The notes: generated by a model not told the origin, from the sequence alone. 64,000 bases of DNA from Paracoccaceae bacterium (GCA_947476475.1 CANJQT010000005.1:22146-86145), one strand, 5' to 3'. Positions 9,823 through 18,470 are shown, counted from the stretch's first letter. Made by a program: numbers and translations.

Positions 9823-11466
9823 TTAGTCGTCGTGGGGTGTTTCAACCCGTGCAAGGCCGCGCATCAGGAAGTCAGGCACATGATCGCCCATGCCGACAAC
9901 CGGGGTGTCCCGGTCATCGCGGCCATGACGGCGATGATCGCGACGCGGTTCGTTGCGATTCTCTGGACGGTCATCCCGACGTGGTTCGCGGGCTTCTTCC
10001 CGTCGTGGTTCGCGCGGTTCTTCCCGTCGTGGCTCGCGGTGGTCTTCCCGGCGGGTTTCCCGAACCTCTTCGGTACGCACTTCCGGCCGGTCTTCGCGGC
10101 GTTCGCGGCGCTGGGGACGCGGGGCAGGCGCTTCGACGGCAGGTTCGGCCACAAGGATCGGCGCGACGGTGGGCAGCGGTTCCATCGCCGCTTGCTGGCC
10201 GTGCGGCTTGATCACTCGTTCGCGCTTTTCGTCGCGCGGTTTGGCCTTGGCACCGCCGCGTCCGGGGCGTTCGTCGTCCTTGCGGGCCGGGCGTTGGGCG
10301 GCTTCTGAGAGTTCGAACCCCTCGGGGATTGCGCCCCGCGGGATCGGCCTTTTTACCAAAGCTTCGATGGCGTCGAGGTATTTCTGGTCGGACGGCGTGC
10401 AGATGGAAATGGCAACACCCTTGCGCCCGGCGCGGCCGGTGCGGCCGATGCGGTGGACGTAATCTTCGGCGTGGCTTGGCAGGTCGAAGTTGAAGACGTG
10501 GCTGACTGCGGGGATATCAAGCCCGCGCGCGGCGACGTCCGAGGCGACGAGGAAGCGCAGGCTGCCGTCGCGGAAGCCGTCCAGCGTTTTCATCCGCTGG
10601 CTTTGTTCCAGATCGCCGTGGATCGGTGCCGCATCAAGCCCGTGGGCCTTCAGCGACTTGGCCAGAATATCCACTTCGGTCTTGCGGTTGCAAAACAGGA
10701 TGGCGTTGGTGCAGGCGTCGCCTTCGGCGGCGATGATCGCGCGCAGAAGTTCACGCTTTTGCTTGGCGGTCTGATCCTTGCGGGTGGGGGCCAGTTCGAT
10801 CAGCCGCTGTTCGATGGTTTCCGAGGTGGTCGCCTGACGCGCCACTTCGATTTTGACCGGGCTGTGCAGGAACGTCTTGGTGATCCGTTCGATTTCCGGC
10901 GCCATTGTGGCGCTGAAGAACAGGGTTTGCCGGGTGAAGGGGGTCAGCTGGAAGATGCGTTCGATATCGGGAATGAAGCCCATATCGAGCATGCGGTCGG
11001 CTTCGTCGACCACCATGATCTGCACGCCGGTCAGCAACAGCTTGCCGCGTTCGAAATGGTCAAGCAGGCGGCCGGGGGTGGCGATCAGCACATCTACGCC
11101 ACGGTCGATCAGCTTGTCTTGTTCGCCGAACGAGACGCCGCCGATCAGCAGGGCCTTGGTCAGTTTGGTGTGCTTGGCGTAGGTGTCGAAATTTTCGGCT
11201 ACTTGGGCGGCCAGTTCGCGGGTCGGCGCCAGAACCAGGCTGCGCGGCATCCGCGCCCGTGCGCGGCCACGCCCAAGGCGGGTGATCATCGGCAGAACGA
11301 AACTTGCGGTTTTGCCGGTGCCAGTCTGGGCGATGCCCAGAACATCCTTGCCTTCCAGCGCAGGGGGAATGGCGCCTTCCTGGATCGGGGTCGGGGTTTC
11401 ATAACCCGCTTCGACAATGGCCTTGAGGACCAGCGGGTCCAGGTTGAGATCGGAAAATTTGGTCAT
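9823..11466 (-). CDS. DEAD-box RNA helicase (RhlE-like) with Arg-rich repetitive tail
   Basis: ATP-dependent RNA unwinding enzyme, 547 residues. Motifs appear in the usual order: Q motif (TPTPIQEGAIP, residues 25-35), Walker A AQTGTGKT (46-53), PTREL (81-85), DEAD (154-157), SAT (185-187), and HRIGRTGRAGRKG in the second RecA domain. After about residue 380 the protein becomes low-complexity and highly charged, ending with repeated REPRREE-type units that resemble RNA-binding tails of RhlE/CsdA-type helicases. Its own start is well placed at 11466. It may help ribosome assembly or mRNA decay together with the nearby RNase J, but that pairing is inference. Confidence 0.92.
   Translation of the reverse strand: MTKFSDLNLDPLVLKAIVEAGYETPTPIQEGAIPPALEGKDVLGIAQTGTGKTASFVLPMITRLGRGRARARMPRSLVLAPTRELAAQVAENFDTYAKHTKLTKALLIGGVSFGEQDKLIDRGVDVLIATPGRLLDHFERGKLLLTGVQIMVVDEADRMLDMGFIPDIERIFQLTPFTRQTLFFSATMAPEIERITKTFLHSPVKIEVARQATTSETIEQRLIELAPTRKDQTAKQKRELLRAIIAAEGDACTNAILFCNRKTEVDILAKSLKAHGLDAAPIHGDLEQSQRMKTLDGFRDGSLRFLVASDVAARGLDIPAVSHVFNFDLPSHAEDYVHRIGRTGRAGRKGVAISICTPSDQKYLDAIEALVKRPIPRGAIPEGFELSEAAQRPARKDDERPGRGGAKAKPRDEKRERVIKPHGQQAAMEPLPTVAPILVAEPAVEAPAPRPQRRERREDRPEVRTEEVRETRREDHREPRREEPREPRREEAREPRRDDRPENRNEPRRDHRRHGRDDRDTPVVGMGDHVPDFLMRGLARVETPHDD
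9968..10056 (-). repeat. 24-bp tandem repeat in the helicase tail
   Basis: Three near-identical 24-bp units at 9985-10008, 10009-10032 and 10033-10056, preceded by a partial unit, encode successive REPRREEP-like octapeptides in the C-terminal tail. The reading frame is kept, so the array changes tail length by whole octapeptides. Confidence 0.75.
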
Positions 11467-11612
11467 ATGCGTCCATCAGTCTGCGGTATCGGACCGCAAG
11501 GGTGAAGGGACGCGAATGATCGGGCGCCCCAGAGCTTTTGCCCGCCGGATGCGGGGTGGGCCCGCCCTAACGGAAAAGGCCGCAAACGTCAATCTGAAGG
11601 GCGCGCAAATGC

Positions 11613-11648
11613 GAACGCCGCTCGCGGGGGCTGATGCGAGCGGCGTTC
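11613..11648 (-). terminator. 13-bp perfect inverted repeat, possible terminator of the VPLPA gene
   Basis: GAACGCCGCTCGC and its exact complement are separated by ten bases. On the minus strand it lies about 50 bases after the stop of the VPLPA-CTERM gene. There is no T run, so a terminator role is plausible but not proven. Confidence 0.45.
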
Positions 11649-11699
11649 CTCTTTGACCATGTCGCCGGTGCGGCAGCGCTATGGTTTGGGGTGTTTGGG

Positions 11700-12209
11700 T
11701 TACGTCCGGCGGCGGCGCAGGGCAGCAGCGGCACCCAGGGCCGACAGAAGCATGAAGCCAGCTGCCGGAAGCGGGACCGGGGCGGTATCAAGCCGGATCC
11801 CGGCAAGATGGTCTGCGCTGTCGGTGCCTGACCGGTTGGTGACCAGCATGCTGACGGTGTAGGTGCCGGGTGTGAAGTGGCGAACCCACGAGGAATAATT
11901 GCTGTTGGTCAGAGCCGCCGAGTAGTTCTGGCCAATCGAAGTGGTGGTCTGCGTCGGGAGCGAGGAGGTGCCGAACGAGACGTTGTTGACGAAGACTTCA
12001 AACTGATCGCCGGCCTTGAACCCGTCGGCCAGGGAGAGCAAGCCACCACCGGTCAGGGTGAAGGTGAAGACCTTGTAAGCCATCGTGCCGACCGCGCCGA
12101 AGGCAAAACGGTTCCAGCCGCTGTCAATGCTTAGCGTAGCTGCCGAGGCCCCACCCGAGATCAGCAGCGTGGCTGCGACCGCGAGCGCCTTGAAAGACAG
12201 ATGTTTCAT
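11700..12209 (-). CDS. VPLPA-CTERM sorting-signal protein
   Basis: About 169 residues. It starts MKHLSFKALAVAATLLISGG, a signal peptide ending near ASA. The C-terminus has the tripartite sorting signal VPLPAAGFMLLSALGAAAAL followed by RRRR, that is motif, hydrophobic helix and basic tail, as in the VPLPA-CTERM variant of PEP-CTERM proteins. Such proteins are thought to be processed by an exosortase and exported to the surface or to extracellular matrix. The middle is Gly/Ser/Thr-rich beta-type sequence without an enzymatic motif. I chose the ATG at 12209 because it opens the signal peptide; an upstream extension is not credible. No exosortase gene is in this window. Confidence 0.85.
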   Translation of the reverse strand: MKHLSFKALAVAATLLISGGASAATLSIDSGWNRFAFGAVGTMAYKVFTFTLTGGGLLSLADGFKAGDQFEVFVNNVSFGTSSLPTQTTTSIGQNYSAALTNSNYSSWVRHFTPGTYTVSMLVTNRSGTDSADHLAGIRLDTAPVPLPAAGFMLLSALGAAAALRRRRT

Positions 12210-12430
12210 GATAGTTTCCGATCCCACCAAATTCGGATCCTCTATGGCAATGAAATCGGACAAAATTTTGACGGAATTCAACTGTTTCCGCCAGCATGGA
12301 TAAATCGCATTTCTTGGCGGCACTGTCGCGGAAACCTGCGGAAAAGCCCTGTGAACTGTGGCAAAGGCCCAGCGGTTTCAGGTTGGGGAAAGGTGGAATT
12401 GCGGTGCAAATGTGATTCGATTTTTCGAAG

Positions 12431-12450
12431 TGCCGCAATCTTGCCGCAAT
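12431..12450. repeat. Short direct repeat in the prfC / VPLPA intergenic region
   Basis: TGCCGCAAT occurs twice with an 11-base period (12431-12439 and 12442-12450). It lies in the 279-base gap between the stop of prfC and the start of the leftward VPLPA gene, about 220 bases before the latter. It could be a protein-binding site; no other feature was recognised in this gap except a GC-rich hairpin near 12460-12485. Confidence 0.3.
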
Positions 12451-12488
12451 TCAGGTCCGCGCGGGCGGGTTGCCGCGCGGCCCTTTGG

Positions 12489-14096
12489 TCACACCATCAT
12501 CTCTTTCGTCGCCGTAAGCTTCAGTTCCGGGTGATCGCGCACGATGCGGTCAATGTCCCACTGCAGGCGGGTGAGGTAGACGATATCGCCGTCATGGTCG
12601 TGGGCGATATGGCCCTTGTTGGCGGCGACGAACTTGTCCAGATCCGGTTTCGGCCCCGAAACCCAGCGGGCCGAGGTGAATTGCGAGCCTTCAAAGCGCA
12701 CTGGCAGGGAATATTCCTGTTCGATCCGGCTGGCCAGAACCTCGAATTGCAGGGCGCCGACGACGCCGACGATGAAGCCGGAGCCGATGGCGGGTTTGAA
12801 GACCTTGGCGGCACCTTCTTCGGCGAACTGCATCAGCGCCTTTTCAAGGTGCTTGGCCTTCATCGGGTCGCCCGCGCGCACGGTTTGCAGAAGCTCGGGC
12901 GCGAAGGACGGGATGCCGGTGAAACGCAGGGATTCGCCTTCGGTCAGCGCATCGCCGATCCTGAGTTGCCCGTGGTTCGGAATGCCGATGATGTCGCCTG
13001 CCCACGCCTCTTCGGCCAGTTCGCGGTCGGCGGCCAGGAACATCACCGGGTTTGCGATTGCCATCTGCTTTTTCGAGCGGACATGCAGAAGTTTCATGCC
13101 GCGTTCAAAATGGCCCGAGGCGAGGCGGACAAAGGCCACGCGGTCGCGGTGTTTGGGGTCCATGTTGGCCTGAACCTTGAAGACAAAGCCCGCGACCTTG
13201 TCCTCTTGCGGGGCGATGGTGCGTTCGGCGGCCTTTTGCGGCTGGGGTTCGGGGCCGTATTCGCCGATTCCGGACATCAGTTCCTTGACGCCGAAGGAAT
13301 TGATCGCTGACCCGAACCAGATTGGCGTCATGTGACCTTCAAGGAAGGACTGGCGATTGAAGGCGGGGAGCAGTTCGCGTGCCATTTCCAGATCGTCGCG
13401 CAGTTTGGCCAGCAGGTCTGCGGGAACGTAGTCGGCCAGTCTGGGGTCATTCAGCCCGTCGATCTTGATGCTTTCGGCCACGCGGTTGCGGTCGGCGCGG
13501 TCCATCAGTTCCAGCCGGTCGTGCAGCATGTCGTAACAGCCGATGAAATCGCGGCCGACCCCGATGGGCCAGGATGCAGGGCTGACATCGATGGCCAGAT
13601 TTTCCTGAATTTCGTCGATGATTTCGAAGGTGTCGCGGCTTTCGCGGTCCATCTTGTTACAGAAGGTCAGGATCGGCAGATCGCGCAGGCGGCAGACCTC
13701 GAACAATTTGCGGGTCTGGCTTTCCACGCCTTTCGCGCCGTCGATCACCATGATCGCGGCATCCACGGCGGTCAGCGTTCGGTAAGTGTCTTCGGAAAAA
13801 TCCGAGTGACCGGGGGTGTCGACCAGATTGAAGCGGAAAGGGCCGAAGTCGAAGGACATGGCCGAGGCGGAAACCGAAATGCCGCGTTCCTGTTCCATCT
13901 TCATGAAGTCGGACCGTGTGCGGCGGGCTTCACCTTTGGCGCGCACCTGTCCGGCCATCTGGATGGCGCCGCCGAACAGCAGGAACTTTTCGGTCAGGGT
14001 CGTCTTGCCGGCATCCGGGTGCGAAATGATCGCGAAGGTGCGTCTGCGGGCAATTTCCGGCGGCAGGGTGGGGCGGTTTGTCATCTGATCCATCAT
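12489..14096 (-). CDS. prfC: Peptide chain release factor 3
   Basis: GTPase that recycles RF1 and RF2 from the ribosome after termination; 535 residues against 529 in E. coli. The P loop SHPDAGKTT is at about residues 25-33, then ERGISVSASAMSF (G2/switch I), VDTPGHSDFSEDTYR (G3) and TFCNKMDRESRD (G4). Domains II and III follow with VFKVQANMDPKHRDRVAFVR. Two adjacent ATG codons at 14096 and 14093 are the likely starts; no clear ribosome-binding site is visible. It has no obvious operon partner. Confidence 0.95.
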   Translation of the reverse strand: MMDQMTNRPTLPPEIARRRTFAIISHPDAGKTTLTEKFLLFGGAIQMAGQVRAKGEARRTRSDFMKMEQERGISVSASAMSFDFGPFRFNLVDTPGHSDFSEDTYRTLTAVDAAIMVIDGAKGVESQTRKLFEVCRLRDLPILTFCNKMDRESRDTFEIIDEIQENLAIDVSPASWPIGVGRDFIGCYDMLHDRLELMDRADRNRVAESIKIDGLNDPRLADYVPADLLAKLRDDLEMARELLPAFNRQSFLEGHMTPIWFGSAINSFGVKELMSGIGEYGPEPQPQKAAERTIAPQEDKVAGFVFKVQANMDPKHRDRVAFVRLASGHFERGMKLLHVRSKKQMAIANPVMFLAADRELAEEAWAGDIIGIPNHGQLRIGDALTEGESLRFTGIPSFAPELLQTVRAGDPMKAKHLEKALMQFAEEGAAKVFKPAIGSGFIVGVVGALQFEVLASRIEQEYSLPVRFEGSQFTSARWVSGPKPDLDKFVAANKGHIAHDHDGDIVYLTRLQWDIDRIVRDHPELKLTATKEMMV

Positions 14097-14154
14097 GGGG
14101 GCGGGGTTTAGCCGAAGGTCGGGTGCGGCGCAATTGCGCCATGAACGCCAAGGG

Positions 14155-15156
14155 CTACTGCTGTCCGAGCAAATTGGCGCGACCGCCGGCATCGAGAACG
14201 GCGCGGGTCGCTTCGGTTCCGTAGTGCTGGCTTTGCTTCAGGCCGGGGAACCGTTCTGTCAGTTCGGCCGCCAATGTTTCGGGCAGCATGCGGACCGTGG
14301 TTTCATTGACCATCAGGCTTTCGGCCGGAATGCCTTCGGCAAAAATGATCTCGTGCCGGTCGAAGACAAGGCTGTAATAGTCTATGTAGCCGCCTTCGCG
14401 GCGCCAGACACGGTCGTCGTCAACCAGATGCTTGGCCTGCACCAGCACTTCGGCGTCATTGCCAAGGCGGTGCGGGCCACGCTGATAGATGAAGATGCGG
14501 TGATGCGGGCTGACCACGAGATCGCCCGTATTGCCAAGCGCACCCGCGGAAATGACCACGGGCGCGAAGGATCCCGTGGCGCGCAAGGTTGCCTTTCCGA
14601 TCCAGCGAACCGGCTGAGGGCCGTTGTTGCGCGTCAGGATCAGGTCGCCGGGGCGCAGGCTTTCGATCACGTCGGGGCGCCCGCCCGGACGGGTGATCAT
14701 CGTGCCGGCCGCGAATGACACGCAGATCACATCCGACAGGCGCAGATTGGTGAAATCCGTGCCGACATCGACAAGCGTATATTCAGTGCGCGGCACCATC
14801 GGGGAAAGCGGCAGCGCCAGGGTCGTCTCTGACGCAAGGTGACGCAGGGTGACAATGGCGAGTCGTTCGCCGTCGGGGCCAAGCAGTGTCAGCAGGGCCA
14901 GCGGCTGGATCGGGTCACCGGCTGCACCAACCTCTGTTCCAGATCCCAAAAACTGCGGGCCGGCGCTTTTTGGGCCACGCGCCAGAACAAGACGTTTGGC
15001 GCGGGCTTCGGGCTTCAGGCGATAAATGTCGCCGGGCATGCAATCGCCGATTCCTCCGATCGGATCACCCAGATTGGCCCCGCCAGATACGCGTATTGCG
15101 CCGGCCGCATAGGCGGATACGGCATGGCCGGGAAGGTTTTCTGTCGGGTGGTCCAT
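14155..15156 (-). CDS. Hint-domain (Hedgehog/intein-type) protein
   Basis: 333 residues. The central part (about 150-290) matches the Hint_2-type domain common in Rhodobacteraceae: FAAGTMITRPGGRPDVIESL, then LRPGDLILTRNNGPQPVRWI, VVSPHHRIFI and VLVQAKHLVDDDRV. These domains resemble the self-processing module of inteins and Hedgehog proteins. The residue directly before FxxGT is Ser here, with a Cys two positions earlier, where Cys is usual in my recollection of the family. The N-terminal 140 residues are of unknown type, with no signal peptide. It is divergent from the SDR gene. The molecular function is unknown. Confidence 0.8.
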   Translation of the reverse strand: MDHPTENLPGHAVSAYAAGAIRVSGGANLGDPIGGIGDCMPGDIYRLKPEARAKRLVLARGPKSAGPQFLGSGTEVGAAGDPIQPLALLTLLGPDGERLAIVTLRHLASETTLALPLSPMVPRTEYTLVDVGTDFTNLRLSDVICVSFAAGTMITRPGGRPDVIESLRPGDLILTRNNGPQPVRWIGKATLRATGSFAPVVISAGALGNTGDLVVSPHHRIFIYQRGPHRLGNDAEVLVQAKHLVDDDRVWRREGGYIDYYSLVFDRHEIIFAEGIPAESLMVNETTVRMLPETLAAELTERFPGLKQSQHYGTEATRAVLDAGGRANLLGQQ

Positions 15157-15263
15157 CGGGTGATCCTAATGTGCGCGGGGGCAAAAGGGTCAAGCGGAAA
15201 ATGGCGCGGGTCTGGTCAAATCCGGGGGTTCAGTTAGTCTGGCGACAGGAAAACGAGGTGATC

Positions 15264-16043
15264 ATGGATTTGGGTATTCGCGGACGGCGGGCTTTGGTGA
15301 CGGCGGCGTCGAAAGGGTTGGGGCGAGGTTGTGCGGCGGCCTTGGCCGAGGCGGGGGTGGATCTGGTAATCAATGCCCGCGGCGCAGAGGCACTGGCCGC
15401 GACGGCCGCGGATTTGCGCGCGCGTTACAGTGTCGCCGTGACGGCGGTGGCGGGTGATATCACCGACGCGGGCGCGCGCTCAGAAGTGCTGGCGGCGGCG
15501 GGGCCTGCGGATATTCTGGTCACGAACGCCGGGGGGCCGCCGCCCGGACTTTGGTCGGACTGGACGCGCGACGATTTCATCCGGGCGTTGGATGGCAATA
15601 TGCTGACGCCGATCGCGCTGATGCAGGCGATGTTGCCGGGGATGATCGCGCGAGGGTGGGGGAGGGTGGTCAATATCACATCGCAGTCGGTCAAGGCGCC
15701 GATCCCGCAACTGGGTCTGTCGAACGCGGCCCGCGCCGGGCTGACCGGCTTTGTCGGCGGTACCGCGCGGCAGGTGGCCCCGCATGGGGTGACGATCAAC
15801 AACCTGCTGCCGGGGATTCACGCCACGGACCGGGCGGTGTCGCTGGATGGTCCGGTGGCAAAGGCACAGGGCATCACGCTTGAGCAGGCGGCAGCCCAGC
15901 GGGCGGCAGGCATACCTGCGCGCCGCTATGGCACGGTCGAAGAGTTTGGCGCTATGTGTGCGTTCTTGTGTTCGCGGCACGCGGGTTACATCGTCGGCCA
16001 GAATATCCTGCTCGATGGTGGGGCGATGAATTCGACTCTTTGA
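15264..16043 (+). CDS. SDR-family oxidoreductase with atypical active site
   Basis: 259 residues with a Rossmann NAD(P)-binding motif TAASKGLGRG (residues 13-22), the structural motif NAG (88-90) and the SDR C-terminal pattern YIVGQNILLDGG. The catalytic Ser (NITSQS, 138-142) is present, but where YxxxK is expected the sequence is LSNAARAG, so the usual Tyr and Lys are replaced (Leu152/Ser153 and Arg157). A subgroup of 3-oxoacyl-reductase-like SDRs has this change; its substrate is unknown. The start ATG at 15264 follows a GAGGTG ribosome-binding site. Divergent from the Hint gene. Confidence 0.85.
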   Translation: MDLGIRGRRALVTAASKGLGRGCAAALAEAGVDLVINARGAEALAATAADLRARYSVAVTAVAGDITDAGARSEVLAAAGPADILVTNAGGPPPGLWSDWTRDDFIRALDGNMLTPIALMQAMLPGMIARGWGRVVNITSQSVKAPIPQLGLSNAARAGLTGFVGGTARQVAPHGVTINNLLPGIHATDRAVSLDGPVAKAQGITLEQAAAQRAAGIPARRYGTVEEFGAMCAFLCSRHAGYIVGQNILLDGGAMNSTL

Positions 16044-16063
16044 CGCTGGGGCGGGCGGCATGC

Positions 16064-16092
16064 TTGCGGCAGGGCGCCTGCCCTGCTATCGC
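16064..16092 (+). promoter_or_regulatory. Candidate sigma-70 promoter of the orphan ABC ATPase
   Basis: TTGCGG at 16064-16069 and TATCGC at 16087-16092 are spaced 17 bases apart, 48 bases before the GTG start. The -10 box is weak, as often in high-G+C alphaproteobacteria. Confidence 0.35.
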
Positions 16093-16139
16093 AGGCACCA
16101 AAGCCCGAGTGTTTTCATCGGGCAAGGGGTGAGAGGCGC

Positions 16140-17222
16140 GTGAGCGAAGCAATTCCACGGCTTGAGGTGCAGAATCTGACGCGCGCGTTTGACGGGCTGC
16201 GGGTGGTGGATGACGTGTCCTTCACGATTCCGGCGGGGCAGGTGACCTGCCTTCTGGGTCCGTCGGGCTGCGGCAAGTCAACGACGCTGCGGATGATCGC
16301 TGGCGTAGACATGCAGGACAGCGGGCGGATTCTGGTTGATGGAAAGCTGATCTGCGACACGGTGTTCCGCATCCCGCCCGAGCGCCGGGCGATTGGGCTG
16401 ATGTTTCAGGATTTCGCGCTGTTTCCGCATCTTTCGGTCGCCGAGAATGTGGCATTCGGACTGCAGCGCCGGGCGCCTGACCGGGCCGCACGGGTCGCAG
16501 ACCTGCTGGGGCGGGTCAAGCTTTCGGGCTTTGGCGGGAAATATCCGCATGAGCTTTCCGGGGGGGAACAGCAAAGGGTAGCGCTTGCGCGCGCCTTGGC
16601 CCCGCGTCCGCAGATCCTGTTGATGGACGAGCCGTTTTCCGGTCTGGACGAGCGGCTGCGCGACGGGATCCGCGACGACACGCTGGCGCTATTGAAGGAG
16701 GAGGGGACGGCGGTTCTTCTGGTCACCCACGAGCCGCACGAAGCGATGCGGATGGCAGACGAGATATTGCTGATGCGCGGCGGAAAGATCGTGCAGCGCG
16801 GCGCGCCTTATAACCTTTACAATGCGCCGGTGGACCGGGCGGCGGCGGCGTTTTTCAGCGATGTGAATGTGCTGAACGGCACGGTGCAAGGTGCGCTGAC
16901 CCATACGCCTTTCGGCGAATTTCTTGCCCCCGGCCTGCCGGACGGCACCCAGGTGGATATCATCATCCGCCCGCAGCACCTGAAGATAGATTTCGACCGC
17001 GCCGGGCGAGGCCCTGCACCGACCCCGCAGGACGGCACCGCTGCGCGTGCGGTGGTTGAAAGGGCGCGATTCCTGGGGCGCGAAAGCCTGGTCGAATTCC
17101 GGCTGGAGGAGGGTGGGGCAAGCCTGACGGCCACGGTTCCCGCGGTCTTTCTGCCCAAGGCCGGCACGCCCATGTGGCTGATGCTGCGCCGGGACCGCTG
17201 TTTCGTCTTTCCCAGCGCCTGA
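16140..17222 (+). CDS. ABC transporter ATP-binding protein (FbpC/PotA-like), orphan
   Basis: 360 residues. Walker A GPSGCGKST, Q loop FQDFALFPHLSVAENVAFGL, signature [15 protein letters not shown], Walker B ILLMDEPFSGLD and switch His (LLVTHEPHEAMRMADEI) are all intact, so it should hydrolyse ATP. The C-terminal 120 residues form an OB/TOBE-like regulatory domain as in importers for iron, thiamine, polyamines or phosphonates. Translation starts at GTG 16140. No permease or binding-protein gene lies beside it, so its partner and substrate cannot be told from the window. Confidence 0.88.
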   Translation: MSEAIPRLEVQNLTRAFDGLRVVDDVSFTIPAGQVTCLLGPSGCGKSTTLRMIAGVDMQDSGRILVDGKLICDTVFRIPPERRAIGLMFQDFALFPHLSVAENVAFGLQRRAPDRAARVADLLGRVKLSGFGGKYPHELSGGEQQRVALARALAPRPQILLMDEPFSGLDERLRDGIRDDTLALLKEEGTAVLLVTHEPHEAMRMADEILLMRGGKIVQRGAPYNLYNAPVDRAAAAFFSDVNVLNGTVQGALTHTPFGEFLAPGLPDGTQVDIIIRPQHLKIDFDRAGRGPAPTPQDGTAARAVVERARFLGRESLVEFRLEEGGASLTATVPAVFLPKAGTPMWLMLRRDRCFVFPSA

Positions 17223-17252
17223 GCCACGCTTTTCATCTGCGGCGCGAGGCCG

Positions 17253-17921
17253 TCAGCCGGGCAAATGAGGTTTGTAGTCGGCCAGCGTCTTGCCCGGCTC
17301 GGGAAAGAAAACCTCTCCGGTGCGCTTCAGGTCTTGCACGAGGTCGATGCGGAACCCACGAAAATCCTTTCGTTTTTCGCACCAGGCGGTCAGGGTCCAG
17401 ACCCGTCCCCAGTATTCCAGTTGCAAGGGGCGAATACGGCGATGGCTTTCGCGCCCGGCCAGATCGCGGTAGTGCATGTCCAGCTTTTCCGACCCGGTGA
17501 TGGCGGCGCGCAAGAGCGGCAGGTGCGGGGCTGCGCGGGCCGCTTCGGGGCTGGCAAAGACGAAGGTGTTGACCGGGGGAACGGCGCCAGCAGCGGGCGA
17601 GACGGCGGCTATCTTCTGACCCAGCGTATGGGCCGCGTATGACAGGCCCGGATCGGCCGCACTGGCGACCAGCGCGATCCCAAGGCGCAGGGCTTCCATT
17701 TCCTGCAAGGTCAGGGCGACCGGGGGCAGGGTGATGGGGGCCGTCAGCATGTAACCGACGCCGCGTTCGCCTTCGACCGGCAGGCCGGACGATTGCAGTG
17801 TGGTCATATCGCGCCAGATCGTGCGGGTTGACACTTCCAGCCGCGCGGCCAGATCCGCCGCGCGGTGAAGTCTGCCATCCCGAAGGATCTGGATCAGGTC
17901 GAACAGCCGGTCAGAACGCAT
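17253..17921 (-). CDS. YafY/WYL-family transcriptional regulator
   Basis: 222 residues. The N-terminus is a DeoR-like winged helix (RLFDLIQILRDGRLHRAADL, then STRTIWRDMTTLQSSGLPVE), and the C-terminal half is a WYL-type effector domain with RRIRPLQLEYWGRVWTLTAW. It lies 31 bases downstream of the small monooxygenase-like gene in the same direction, so they probably form an operon that the regulator controls. A perfect palindrome upstream of the operon (18322-18343) is a candidate binding site. Confidence 0.85.
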   Translation of the reverse strand: MRSDRLFDLIQILRDGRLHRAADLAARLEVSTRTIWRDMTTLQSSGLPVEGERGVGYMLTAPITLPPVALTLQEMEALRLGIALVASAADPGLSYAAHTLGQKIAAVSPAAGAVPPVNTFVFASPEAARAAPHLPLLRAAITGSEKLDMHYRDLAGRESHRRIRPLQLEYWGRVWTLTAWCEKRKDFRGFRIDLVQDLKRTGEVFFPEPGKTLADYKPHLPG

Positions 17922-17952
17922 CGGCAGACCGTTGCCTGACCGGACCTTGCCG

Positions 17953-18273
17953 TCAAGCGGCTTTGGCCTTCTGTTGCAACAGAACTGGCGCGTGGGACAT
18001 GCGGACCGACGGCCCGTCGATCATGGCCATGAAGGGGCCGGCGCCCGGATCGGACATGATCTTTGCGCCCGCTGCCCTGGCTTCGGCCAGGCTGGACCAA
18101 AGCACATGGTCGGTCCAGGTTCCGTCCTCGCTTTGGGTGAGGTTGCGGGTGATGAAGCCAGGGCAGGCGGCCAGGAACTGTTCCAGGCCACGGGCCGCTA
18201 CCGTGACGGCTGCGGTGCTGTGGCCGGGCAGGGTGCGGAAGGTCACGATTTCGGCGGTAATCGAATCGGTCAT
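17953..18273 (-). CDS. Antibiotic-biosynthesis-monooxygenase (ABM)-like small protein
   Basis: 106 residues with the dimeric alpha-beta barrel pattern of the ABM family: ITAEIVTFRTLPGHSTAAVT, LEQFLAACPGFITRNL and DHVLWSSLAEARAA. Members include small monooxygenases and proteins of unknown role, so the reaction is not known. The ATG at 18273 is preceded by AAGGAG with good spacing, ruling out the longer in-frame extension. First gene of a two-gene unit with the WYL regulator. Confidence 0.75.
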   Translation of the reverse strand: MTDSITAEIVTFRTLPGHSTAAVTVAARGLEQFLAACPGFITRNLTQSEDGTWTDHVLWSSLAEARAAGAKIMSDPGAGPFMAMIDGPSVRMSHAPVLLQQKAKAA

Positions 18274-18321
18274 GGTTCGTCTCCTTTCGGGGTTTTGCAT
18301 GACGGGAGGATAGTGACATGC

Positions 18322-18343
18322 AACTGACATAAACCTGTCAGTT
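18322..18343. promoter_or_regulatory. Palindromic candidate operator upstream of the ABM-WYL pair
   Basis: Perfect inverted repeat AACTGACA-N6-TGTCAGTT, centred about 60 bases before the ABM start codon. Its position and symmetry fit a dimeric repressor such as the neighbouring WYL protein. Confidence 0.55.
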
Positions 18344-18470
18344 AATTGCAGGGGGAATGCCCGAAAAGTGACGGTCGCGCACACGATTCGGGCTTTGATC
18401 ATGCCACTGGGTCCAATAGACGGTTAAAAGATGAATGCCGCGCTGCGCGGCTTTACGGAGGACATGAAAA

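Noticed and set aside
9968..10056. CRISPR-like array
   Set aside because: The repeats are contiguous without spacers and lie in frame within the helicase gene.
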